Shown piece by piece: positions 1 to 7,128 of a stretch of DNA of 42,951 nucleotides. Positions within the stretch are counted from its first letter, which is position 1; the number at the start of each line of letters is the position of its first letter. A program made the translations under genes and the position numbers. The notes under the pieces are model-generated. The model was not told the DNA's origin, searched no databases, and saw only the letters and a program-made list of their open reading frames with translations. Origin of the DNA: Catenulispora pinistramenti (GTDB lineage Bacteria; Actinomycetota; Actinomycetes; Streptomycetales; Catenulisporaceae); assembly GCF_018274385.1 (NCBI RefSeq), contig NZ_JAAFYZ010000071.1, forward strand, positions 1-42,951. The letters are read 5' to 3'.

Positions 1-47
1 GCTTGGGGGCGGGCCATCGGCCGCGAGCCGGCCTTTCGACCCCGGCT

Positions 48-1616
48 TCAGGCCGTCGGCCAGCCCCGCGCCAGCAGTTCCAGCAAGACCGTGACGTCCT
101 GGCCGAAGAACCGGTCGCCGGTGCCGGACGGCAGCACGGCGGCCGTCTCCGCCAGCGCTCCGGACAGCCAGTCCGCGCCGCGCGGCGACCGGGCACCCAG
201 CGCGTGGGCCTGGTGCACGGCCAGCAGTTCGCAGGCCAGCACCTCCCGCAGGCCGTCGAGCGCCCGGCGGCAGTCCTCTGCGGCCTCCACGGAGAAGGTC
301 TGCACGTCCTCCTGCCCCGCCGACGTCTCGATCGTGCCGACGGTCGAGGGCGCGGCGAGGCGGCGCAGCGCGTGGACCACGCCGACCGCGCGCTTGTGGA
401 CCGGGGAGAGCCCGGTGTGCGGGCCGGGGTCGGGTGAGAGCTGGGGGTTCAGGCCGCTCGTTTTGGGGTCGAGCAGCCGGTGCAGGCGGGTCGCGCCGAG
501 TTCTGCCGCGCCGATCACGGCCACCGTCAGGATGTGCAGGTGGGCCGCGAGGTCGTAGCCGTGGAAGCCTGCGGTACCGAGGAAGCGGCCGCCGCCGCCG
601 TCGTCCGCTTCCGCATACGCCGGGGAGTCGGTGATGCCTTCCAACGCCCGCTGCACGGCCGCGTCCAGCATCGTCACGGCCCGCTCCAGGTGGGCCAGCA
701 CCTGTCCGGAGACCCGGAACGACACCGGTGGTTGCAGGGCGCGCGCCGCTGCTTCCGGAGTTCCGGCCAGGCGGGACAGCTCGGCGGTCACCTGCCGTAG
801 TACCTCGTCACCTCGGGCCAGGACGGGATCGATCGCGTCGCGCGCCGCTCCGGTCAGGGCGAACTCCGCCGCCACGAGCGATACGCACTGACGCAGCAGG
901 GTGCGGGCGTCTTCGGCGTGCAGGATCGCTAGAGCGGTGGTCACCGGCACGCCTTGGATGAGCGCGACGCCCTCCTTGGCTCCCAAGCGCAGCGGTGCGA
1001 GACCGGCGGCGTCCAGTGCCGCTTCAGCGGGGACCGCTTCAGCGGGGACCGCATCAACAGCAGGCTCGCGAGCCCCTGAGCCGGCCGCCGAACCGTCGCC
1101 GGACAGGACCAGGCCGCGGCCGCTGATCGGTGCCGCGAGGTGGGCCAGCGCGATGATCTCACCGGAGTTGCCCAGGCCGCTGCGGGGAACGGCGGGCAGC
1201 ACGTCGTGTTCGAGCATGGCGGCCAGCTGCTCGCACAGGCCTGCGCTGACACCGCTGTCGTTGTTGAGGAACGTGCGCAGCCGGACCGCCAGGACCGCCC
1301 GCGTCTCCCCGCGCGTCAGCCACGGCGGGCCGCCGGCCGACCGGGCGAGCATCAGCGCCTCCTGATGCCGGGCCTGTTCGGACTGGTCGAGGCGGCGCTC
1401 GCTGAGCGCTCCCATCCCGGTGTTGACGCCGTAGACCGGGGTGCCGGATTCCAGGGCGTGCAGAACCCGGGCGCGGCGGGCCGCGACGCGGTCGGTGAGT
1501 GCGGCCGACAGCTCCGGGACGTCGCCGGCGCGGGCGATCCGGAGGATCGCCGATGCTCCGAGATCGGCGGCGGTCTCGATGGCGATGCGGCGCGGTGCAG
1601 GTCGTCGCGCGCTCAT
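48..1616 (-). CDS. MIO-family (HAL/PAL-like) aromatic amino acid ammonia-lyase homologue with altered active site
   Basis: The 522-residue protein aligns along its length with histidine/phenylalanine ammonia-lyases: PVYGVNTGMG near residue 62, NNDSGV near 116, LLDPKTSGLNPQLSPDPG near 385 and the hallmark TSAGQED near 430. In the family an Ala-Ser-Gly triplet cyclises to the MIO electrophile. Here the motif reads GLGNSGE, giving Asn150-Ser151-Gly152, with the following Asp replaced by Glu. The usual NGT triplet is QGV, placing Gln221 at the Asn position, and the usual YSLRC-PQ motif reads VSFRVSGQ. The fold is secure but ordinary lyase activity is not. The start is ATG, one base after the stop of the upstream oxidoreductase gene, so the two should be translationally coupled. 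Residues 189-200 hold a duplicated AVPAE motif from a perfect 15-bp DNA duplication. It could be a lyase with unusual substrate, an aminomutase, or a repurposed non-MIO protein. Confidence 0.88.
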   Translation of the reverse strand: MSARRPAPRRIAIETAADLGASAILRIARAGDVPELSAALTDRVAARRARVLHALESGTPVYGVNTGMGALSERRLDQSEQARHQEALMLARSAGGPPWLTRGETRAVLAVRLRTFLNNDSGVSAGLCEQLAAMLEHDVLPAVPRSGLGNSGEIIALAHLAAPISGRGLVLSGDGSAAGSGAREPAVDAVPAEAVPAEAALDAAGLAPLRLGAKEGVALIQGVPVTTALAILHAEDARTLLRQCVSLVAAEFALTGAARDAIDPVLARGDEVLRQVTAELSRLAGTPEAAARALQPPVSFRVSGQVLAHLERAVTMLDAAVQRALEGITDSPAYAEADDGGGGRFLGTAGFHGYDLAAHLHILTVAVIGAAELGATRLHRLLDPKTSGLNPQLSPDPGPHTGLSPVHKRAVGVVHALRRLAAPSTVGTIETSAGQEDVQTFSVEAAEDCRRALDGLREVLACELLAVHQAHALGARSPRGADWLSGALAETAAVLPSGTGDRFFGQDVTVLLELLARGWPTA

Positions 1617-1617
1617 C

Positions 1618-2646
1618 TCACCGATACCGCAGCATCGTGCCGACCTCGCCGCGCTCGGCCCGTTCCAGGATCAGGTGGCCGACCGCGACATCGAGGATGG
1701 ACAGCCCGCGGTGCCACAGCAAGATGCGCTCCTGCGGCTTCTCCCGGCCGGGCTTCTGTCCTGACACCACGGCTCCCAGTTCGGCGTACAACGTCTCCGA
1801 AGACAGCTTGCCGGTGTCCACGTGATGGCGCAGCGCGCCGAACCGGCCGGACCGCGCCTCGCGCCAGTCGTCCACGACGACCTTGTCCATGACGTCGAGC
1901 AGGTCCTCCGAGACCGCGCTGATCGTGCCGTACGGCACGACGAACGCGCCCGGCTTGACCAGCCCCGGGTGCAGCAGCGGGGAGGGTTCGGTGAGCCGGG
2001 TGGCCTCGACGAGGATGTCCGCGCCGTCGAAGGCCTCGGCGGCGGTGTCGACGACGCGCACCGGGGTGTCGGTGGCCGCGCGCAGCTGGTCGGCGAACGC
2101 CTCCCGCGACTCCGGACGCCGGCTCGTCACCCGTATCTCGTCCAGTTCGAAGAGCGCGTCGAGCATCGTGACGTTGGAGAACGCGGTGCCGCGCGCGCCG
2201 ACGTGGCCGAGGATCCCGGCATCCGGCCGGGCCAGGTGGCGCGCGCCGACCGCGGTCATGGCGCCGGTGCGGGCCTCGGTGATGAAGGTGGCGTCGATGA
2301 TGGCCCGCGGCACGCCGGTGGTGGGGTCGTAGAGGGTGAGCAGGGCCAGCTCGCTGGGCAGGCCGAGCTGGAAGTTGGGCACGAAGTCGCCGACCACCTT
2401 CACCCCGCTGACGCCGTGTTCCCCGAGGGTGGCGACGTGGCCGCGCAGGACGTTGAAGTGGCCGATGCCGCCGTTGTCCGGGACCAGGTGGGTGCGCGGC
2501 TCGAAGACGGTCTCGCCGCGGCCGTGGGCGGCCACGACCTGTTCGACGGCGTCGATGATCTCCGCCTGCCCGATGCCCAGTTCCTCCACGTCCGGACCGG
2601 ACAGGAACCTGAGCCAGATGCCTTCTTGCTGGGGATGGGGGTGCAT
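1618..2646 (-). CDS. Ornithine cyclodeaminase / mu-crystallin family NAD(P)-dependent enzyme
   Basis: The 342-residue protein is an ornithine cyclodeaminase/mu-crystallin family member. The conserved EARTGAMTAVGARHLAR segment, a Rossmann nucleotide-binding loop GHVGARG (a GxxGxxG variant of the family's GxGxQA), VVVDDWREA and GQKPGR are all visible in order. Characterised members either cyclise ornithine to proline or reduce/oxidise imines and N-carboxyalkyl amino acids (for example SbnB), so the substrate cannot be told from sequence. The ATG at 2646 is preceded only by a weak GGGA. Its stop lies one base before the start of the MIO-lyase homologue, so the pair forms an operon. The upstream region carries four 9-bp tandem repeats, and the divergent MerR gene probably shares its control region. 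An imine-handling enzyme next to an ammonia-lyase fold suggests joint conversion of an amino acid; that is inference. Confidence 0.88.
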   Translation of the reverse strand: MHPHPQQEGIWLRFLSGPDVEELGIGQAEIIDAVEQVVAAHGRGETVFEPRTHLVPDNGGIGHFNVLRGHVATLGEHGVSGVKVVGDFVPNFQLGLPSELALLTLYDPTTGVPRAIIDATFITEARTGAMTAVGARHLARPDAGILGHVGARGTAFSNVTMLDALFELDEIRVTSRRPESREAFADQLRAATDTPVRVVDTAAEAFDGADILVEATRLTEPSPLLHPGLVKPGAFVVPYGTISAVSEDLLDVMDKVVVDDWREARSGRFGALRHHVDTGKLSSETLYAELGAVVSGQKPGREKPQERILLWHRGLSILDVAVGHLILERAERGEVGTMLRYR

Positions 2647-2681
2647 GGGACGTCCCGGGGTGGTGATCGGCGGTGTCGGTC

Positions 2682-2717
2682 GGGATGATCGGGATGATCG
2701 AGATGATCGAGATGATC
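2682..2717. repeat. Four tandem copies of a 9-bp unit upstream of the OCD-family gene
   Basis: The unit is GGGATGATC twice, then GAGATGATC twice, in perfect 9-bp register. It lies between the OCD start (2646) and the MerR operator, so it falls in the 5' leader or promoter of the OCD/lyase operon. Confidence 0.9.
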
Positions 2718-2765
2718 GGCGGTGCTCGGTGGTGATCGAGGGCGGGATGCCACCATAACCGCTTC

Positions 2766-2796
2766 TTGACCTTCACCCAGGGGCCGAGTCCACAGT
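2766..2796 (+). promoter_or_regulatory. Candidate MerR-type promoter and operator with 19-bp spacer
   Basis: TTGACC (2766-2771) is followed by exactly 19 bp and CACAGT (2791-2796). Between them lies an imperfect dyad, GACCTTCACCC / GGGGCCGAGTC, centred on 2779. A 19-bp spacer with an internal dyad is the signature of promoters that MerR proteins activate by DNA distortion. The downstream gene encodes a MerR protein, which suggests autoregulation. The -10 is weak, as expected for an activated promoter, and the dyad matches only at its outer and inner triplets. Confidence 0.45.
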
Positions 2797-2837
2797 CAGG
2801 GACACCGGGCGATCACCCGGGAACGAGGGAGAAGACC

Positions 2838-3656
2838 ATGGACCTGCTCAGCATCAGCGCGTTCGCGCACCTGACCCGGCTCTCGCCCAAGGCCCTGCGG
2901 CTCTACGACGAACTGGGTCTGCTCGCACCGGCGCACGTCGACCCGGCCTCCGGCTACCGCTGGTACTCGCCGGGCCAGCTCGGACGCGCCCGCCGAGTCG
3001 CGCAGCTGCGTCAGCTGGACATGCCGCTGGCCCGCATCCGGACGGTCATCGACCTGCCGCCCGAAGGGGTGGCGGCAGAGGTCGGCGCCTACTGGACCGA
3101 GCAGCGCCAGGCCTGGCAGGCCAAGCAGGAACTGGTCGACTACCTCATCAACCACCTGACAGGAAAGGCAATCACCATGTACGACGTCAACGTCCGCGCC
3201 CTCCCGGCCCGGACCCTGCTGACCATCACCGAACACCTGACGCCGGACCAGATCGGCGCCTTCGCCACTCCCCTGTTCGCACTCTTCAGCGGCCCGACCA
3301 TCGACCGCCCCGAAGGCGAGGCGGGCCGGCCGTTCCTGCGTTACCACGGCGAGATCAGCAACGACAGCGACGGCCCGATCGAGTTCTGCTGCCCGATCAA
3401 CGCCGCCGCCGAAGCCGACCTGACCCGCCGCTACCCCGACATGGCGACGGTCAGCGAGGAGGCGGGGCGCGAGGCGTACATCAGCGTCCCCAAGGCGAAC
3501 ATGATGACCGCGGTCGGTTTCGAGTCGCTGCACCAGTGGCTGACCGACAATGAGGAGGAGGCTGACTGGCTGCCCCGCCAGATCTTCCTGCGCGACCCGG
3601 CGACGGCCGAAGCCATGGACGCGGTCTATGAGTTGGCGGTGGGTTTGCGCGGGTGA
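2838..3656 (+). CDS. MerR-family regulator with C-terminal GyrI-like effector domain
   Basis: The 272-residue protein has an N-terminal MerR winged helix (LLSISAFAHLTRLSPKALR, then YDELGLL and GYRWYSPGQL), a connecting helix to about residue 110, and a C-terminal GyrI-like/AraC-effector domain from about 114 (YDVNVRALPARTLL) to the end. This is the layout of TipA/BmrR-like regulators, which sense hydrophobic or cationic small molecules in the GyrI pocket. The ATG at 2838 is chosen because GAGGGAGAA sits just upstream; the in-frame ATG at 2766 overlaps the promoter. The gene is divergent from the OCD/lyase operon, so control of that operon is the simplest reading. It converges on the GH54 gene across a strong bidirectional terminator. 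Confidence 0.9.
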   Translation: MDLLSISAFAHLTRLSPKALRLYDELGLLAPAHVDPASGYRWYSPGQLGRARRVAQLRQLDMPLARIRTVIDLPPEGVAAEVGAYWTEQRQAWQAKQELVDYLINHLTGKAITMYDVNVRALPARTLLTITEHLTPDQIGAFATPLFALFSGPTIDRPEGEAGRPFLRYHGEISNDSDGPIEFCCPINAAAEADLTRRYPDMATVSEEAGREAYISVPKANMMTAVGFESLHQWLTDNEEEADWLPRQIFLRDPATAEAMDAVYELAVGLRG

Positions 3657-3712
3657 GGCGCGCGGGCTCGGTGATTCCTGGGGCGGTCCATGCGTCAGGG
3701 GACTGAGTTCGG

Positions 3713-3750
3713 CGGCCGGGTCCATCGTGCGTGCACGGTGGACCCGGCCG
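3713..3750. terminator. Bidirectional hairpin terminator between MerR gene and GH54 gene
   Basis: The arms CGGCCGGGTCCA (3713-3724) and TGGACCCGGCCG (3739-3750) pair perfectly over 12 bp. The stem continues after one T/G position with CGTGC/GCACG around a 2-nt loop. It lies between two convergent genes and has no T-tract on either side, as is common in high-GC actinobacteria. Confidence 0.85.
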
Positions 3751-3796
3751 TATGTCTGTCCTCGTCCCTCAGCCGTCAACCGTCGGCTGTCCGCCG

Positions 3797-5701
3797 TCAG
3801 TCGAAGCTCAGCCCGAACTGCTCCGCCTGGCCGATCGACGTCGAGCCGGCGATCAGCGGTGACGAGCCGCCGTTCGGCGCCGTCACGTAGTCGTTGTTCG
3901 CATGCGACCGCAGACTGACGCTGCCGATGCCGTTGGCGACGAGGTCGAACTCCTCCCACGGCCCGATCGAGGTGCGGTTGGCGATCAGCGGCGAGGCACC
4001 GGCGTTGTCCGCCGTCACGATGTCGCTGTTCGCGTGGGCCCGCAGGCTGACGCTGCCGTCGCTGTTCGGGATCAGGTCGAACGTCTCCCACGGTCCGACC
4101 GAGGTGCGGTTCGCGATCAGCGGTGCGGCGCCGGCGTTGTCGGCCGTGACGTAGTCGTTGTTCGCGTTGGCCCGGAGGCTGACCGGGACGGTGTCCCGGA
4201 CCAGGTCGAACTCCTCCCACGGCCCGATCGAGGTGCGGTCGGCGATCAGCGGCGAGGCACCGGCGTTGTCGGCCGTGACAATGTTCTGATTCGTGTAAGA
4301 ACGAAGGCTGACACTCCCGTCCGCGTTGTGGATCAGCCCGAACACCTCCCAGTTGCCGACCCCGCCGCGGTTGGCGATCAGCGGTGCGGCGCCGTCGTTG
4401 TCGGCGGTCACCCAGCTGTTGTCGGACAACGCCATCAGGTTCACGGTGCCGTCGGTGCCGGTGACCAGCTCGAACTCCTCGGGCTTGGCGATCGAGGCGG
4501 AGTCCGCGATCAGCGCCGTGGTGTTGTTGGCCGCGTCGACGTACTTGCCGTTCGCGTGCGCCTTCAGGCTGACCACGGAGGCGCTGGTGCTGAACGTGGT
4601 GTTGTTGTTCGCGTAGCCGGCGGCGGTGACGTTCGCCTGCACCGCGTTCTCGGTCGCGTCGGAGGGGAAGCCGGAGGTGACGGCGCCTTCGAAGAACTCG
4701 CCCTTGCCCAGATCGCTGTTGTCCCCGCCGGTGCCCAGTTCGATCGAGTTCTGCACTTTCATCGGGTTGTATCCCGGACTCGGCAATGCCCCCGAATACG
4801 CCTGCGTCAACCCGCCGGATTGCCCGCTGCCGTATTTCAGCGTGAAGTTCGTGGTGCCGTTGTTCTTCTCCCAGGCGGTCACGAACGATCCGGTCTCGCT
4901 GGGGATGCCCGAGGGGTTGGGGCCGCTGCCGCTGAAGTACATGCCGTTCTCCAGGTCGCCGCCGACCCACGGGCCGCTCCCGGTGCAGCCGCCGGTCCAG
5001 CACGCGGTGCCGTAGTAGATCGCGTTCATCGTGCCGTTGCCGTCGTCGCTGTCGTTGGTCTCGGCCGAGCCGAAGTCGAAGCAGCAGCTGCCGCTGGTCA
5101 GGTTGGACGAGGTCAGCATGTACTCGCCCTCGGGCTGCGCGCCGGTGGGCACGTTCTTCGCGGCGTTGTCGCGGTAGCCGGTGCCGACGTCGTTGACGAG
5201 CACGCCGTACGCCGGCTGGCCGCCGACCGTCACGGGCAGCGCCATCGCGTTCGCGCCGATGTCCGCGCCGTTCGGGCCGGGACCGCCGAGCCCGCCGGAG
5301 CAGCCGGAACACGACTTGCCGGGCGAGACCGGCAGGTTGTTGGCGTTGGCGCTCTGGTCGTAGAGCTGGGTGATGGTGCAGGTGGTGCCGGAGCAGAACG
5401 ACACCTGCGGCGCCGAGTTCGCCACCCCGCCCGCGGACTCCAGGCCGATGTTCAGGGTGCTGTTATCGGAGGCGCGCTGGACCTGGTAGAGCGGGCCGTC
5501 ATACGAGCCGAACATCGCCCGGGTGGTGCTGTACGCGGCCTGGCACGGTGTGTTGCCGGACGCGTAGATGTCGCACGGCCCCTGCGTCGCCGCCGTGGCC
5601 CTCGTCGTGGTCGCGGCGAGCACCGGCACCGTGAGCGCCAGCGCGAGCAGGAAGCCGAGCAGCAGCCGCAGACGCGGCGAGACTCTGATCTTGGCCAGCA
5701 C
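3797..5701 (-). CDS. Secreted GH54 alpha-L-arabinofuranosidase with two fascin-like beta-trefoil modules
   Basis: The start is GTG with GGAGG eight bases upstream. Residues 1-38 are a signal peptide ending ATTTRATA. Residues ~40-365 match the catalytic domain of fungal arabinofuranosidase B (GH54), from GPCDIYASGNTPC through YDQSANANNL to the family motifs. The nucleophile position is Glu251 in GDLENGMYF and the acid/base position is Asp327 in GTGGDNSD, so both catalytic residues are present. Residues ~370-634 hold six ~43-residue repeats of the form VSLRAHANNDYVTADNAG...LIANRTSIGPWEEFDL. These are fascin-like beta-trefoil repeats, enough for two three-lobed trefoils, where fungal homologues instead carry a single CBM42. 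The product probably trims arabinose from plant arabinoxylan or arabinan outside the cell, with the repeats tethering it to substrate. It has its own 220-bp leader after a terminator. Confidence 0.9.
   Translation of the reverse strand: MLAKIRVSPRLRLLLGFLLALALTVPVLAATTTRATAATQGPCDIYASGNTPCQAAYSTTRAMFGSYDGPLYQVQRASDNSTLNIGLESAGGVANSAPQVSFCSGTTCTITQLYDQSANANNLPVSPGKSCSGCSGGLGGPGPNGADIGANAMALPVTVGGQPAYGVLVNDVGTGYRDNAAKNVPTGAQPEGEYMLTSSNLTSGSCCFDFGSAETNDSDDGNGTMNAIYYGTACWTGGCTGSGPWVGGDLENGMYFSGSGPNPSGIPSETGSFVTAWEKNNGTTNFTLKYGSGQSGGLTQAYSGALPSPGYNPMKVQNSIELGTGGDNSDLGKGEFFEGAVTSGFPSDATENAVQANVTAAGYANNNTTFSTSASVVSLKAHANGKYVDAANNTTALIADSASIAKPEEFELVTGTDGTVNLMALSDNSWVTADNDGAAPLIANRGGVGNWEVFGLIHNADGSVSLRSYTNQNIVTADNAGASPLIADRTSIGPWEEFDLVRDTVPVSLRANANNDYVTADNAGAAPLIANRTSVGPWETFDLIPNSDGSVSLRAHANSDIVTADNAGASPLIANRTSIGPWEEFDLVANGIGSVSLRSHANNDYVTAPNGGSSPLIAGSTSIGQAEQFGLSFD
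3800..4585 (-). repeat. Six in-frame ~130-bp coding repeats (fascin-like lobes)
   Basis: The 3' half of the GH54 gene is a tandem array of ~129-bp units, each with a conserved core reading GCGATCAGCGG followed by GTTGTC and GTGAC on the plus strand. Units 2-5 are nearly identical over long stretches at DNA level, implying recent duplication or gene conversion. The first and last units are the most diverged. Confidence 0.85.
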
Positions 5702-5756
5702 AGATACCTCCGGAAGACGTCAGGCCTATGACACACCGGACACGTTCATCCGACTA

Positions 5757-5770
5757 TTGACATAAGTCAA
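5757..5770. promoter_or_regulatory. Short dyad TTGAC-ATAA-GTCAA upstream of the GH54 gene
   Basis: Perfect 5-bp arms flank ATAA, 56 bp upstream of the GTG start at 5701, in the most AT-rich part of the leader. Read on the minus strand it offers TTGACT as a -35, but no good -10 follows at the right distance. It may be a carbohydrate-repressor operator; the binding protein is not evident from the window. Confidence 0.3.
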
Positions 5771-5848
5771 GACTCGGCGCGGAATCTGGCGGAGGTGTTT
5801 CGGTGGATCTCCTGCATAACCCCGCTAGCCGCTTGGCCGCTTGGCCTT

Positions 5849-5870
5849 GCCGGGCAGGCGAATGCCCGGC
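5849..5870 (-). terminator. Hairpin terminator after the GH19 chitinase gene
   Basis: GCCGGGCA (5849-5856) and TGCCCGGC (5863-5870) form a perfect 8-bp stem with a 6-nt loop, about 50 bp downstream of the chitinase stop. It separates that transcript from the GH54 gene. Confidence 0.65.
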
Positions 5871-5921
5871 TCCTCGACGACGGGTATGCCGCCGGGGAGC
5901 CGGGCCGGGCGATCCGGGCGG

Positions 5922-7061
5922 TCAGCAGGTCAGATTGCCGCCCGGGGTGACGCCGAGGATGGAGGTGAAGGACTCGTAGTCGTTGACCCGGTCCTGCATC
6001 TCCCCGGTGTTGCCGCCGTCGCACTCGATGTCGTTGATGGCCCGGATGGTGGCGCCGAACCCGTTCCCGTCGACCATCGCCTGGTGCGAGGTCACCGAAC
6101 CGTTCCCGGTTCCGGTGAACCAGTACCACAGCGCGGTCTCCCAGGAGATCGCCGAGTTGGTGGCGACCAGGTCCGGGTTGTCCAGCAGGTCCTGGCCGAT
6201 GGCCTGGCCCGCCGCGTGGTAGTTGAAGTTCCAGGACAGCTGCAACGGTCCGCGGCCGTAGTAGGAGTACGTGCCGGCCGGGCAGCCGTAGGACTGACTG
6301 GTGTCGCAGTAGTCGCCGGACTGGTCGATCTCACGGATGTACACCAGCCCGCCGGTCTCGTGGTCCACGTTGGCCAGGAACGCCGCCGCCTCCTGGCGCT
6401 GCGTCGTGGAGCTGCCGGTGGTGGCGAACGCCGGGTAGGCGCTGAGCGCGGAGACCAGGCCGCTGTAGGTGTAGAAGGCGTTCCGGTTCGGGAACATCTG
6501 GTCGAACTGCGCCTCGCTCACCACGAAACCGCCGTCGCCGGTCCCGCCGCCGGGCAGCGTCCAGGACTGGTTGGCGGTGCCGCCGCAAGCCCAGATCTGC
6601 ACCTGCGTGCCCGAGCCGCCATAGCCGGTGTCGTCCAGGCACTTGCCGGAGTTCGGGTTCAGCAGCGCGCCGTTCGACTGCGGCTGCCACACCTGTGCGC
6701 CGGTGCCGTTGCAGGTGTACAGGTCGACCAGAGTGCCGTTAGCCGTGCCGGCGCCGGTCACGTCCAGGCACATGCCGAGGACCTGCAGCGTGCTACCGGA
6801 TCCCACCGTCCACTGCTGGGCGTTGGTGCCGTTGCACGTGTAAACCTGGATCGGGTTCGACAGCGCGGTACTGGCAGCGCGATCGTCCAGACACAGCCCC
6901 TGATAGCCGGTGATCTGGCCGGTGCCGCTGGCCGCGTGCGCGACGCCCGCGGCGCCGAGTCCGGTGCCGATTCCGATGCCGGCCACGAGCGCGAGCGCCC
7001 CGAGGACGGATACCGCGCGGCGTCTGAACCTGGGTATCAGCGAGTTCTTGTTCGGTTTCAT
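5922..7061 (-). CDS. Secreted chitinase: ricin-type CBM13 plus GH19 catalytic domain
   Basis: The 379-residue protein starts at ATG 7061 with AGGAAG seven bases upstream. A twin-basic signal peptide (RFRRRAVSVLGALALVAG, ending VAHA near residue 41) precedes a three-lobed ricin-type lectin (residues ~45-165; QxW positions in AQQW, AQVW and NQSW). A GGGTGDGG linker leads to a GH19 domain (~172-379). The catalytic acid is Glu235 in HETGG and the second acid is Glu244 in IREIDQ. YYGRGPLQLSWNFNY is the class-19 chitinase signature. It should hydrolyse chitin endo-wise with inversion. The gene lies 67 bp downstream of the GH12 gene on the same strand, so co-transcription is plausible. The lectin is N-terminal here but C-terminal in the neighbouring GH12 enzyme. 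Confidence 0.92.
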   Translation of the reverse strand: MKPNKNSLIPRFRRRAVSVLGALALVAGIGIGTGLGAAGVAHAASGTGQITGYQGLCLDDRAASTALSNPIQVYTCNGTNAQQWTVGSGSTLQVLGMCLDVTGAGTANGTLVDLYTCNGTGAQVWQPQSNGALLNPNSGKCLDDTGYGGSGTQVQIWACGGTANQSWTLPGGGTGDGGFVVSEAQFDQMFPNRNAFYTYSGLVSALSAYPAFATTGSSTTQRQEAAAFLANVDHETGGLVYIREIDQSGDYCDTSQSYGCPAGTYSYYGRGPLQLSWNFNYHAAGQAIGQDLLDNPDLVATNSAISWETALWYWFTGTGNGSVTSHQAMVDGNGFGATIRAINDIECDGGNTGEMQDRVNDYESFTSILGVTPGGNLTC

Positions 7062-7128
7062 CCGGTCACTTCCTGCCTTCCTGACGTGAGCGATGATGAG
7101 CCCTGACGAACCGGTGCCTCCGTACCTC

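Noticed and set aside
48-1616. MIO lyase homologue as supplier of a cinnamoyl starter for the PKS
   Set aside because: The active-site triplet and its partner residues are altered, and the operon is separated from the PKS genes by unrelated hydrolase and exporter loci with their own control.
2796-5312. 838-residue minus-strand open frame across the MerR gene and GH54 repeats
   Set aside because: The sequence is Arg-rich and low-complexity, and conflicts with two well-supported genes and a terminator.
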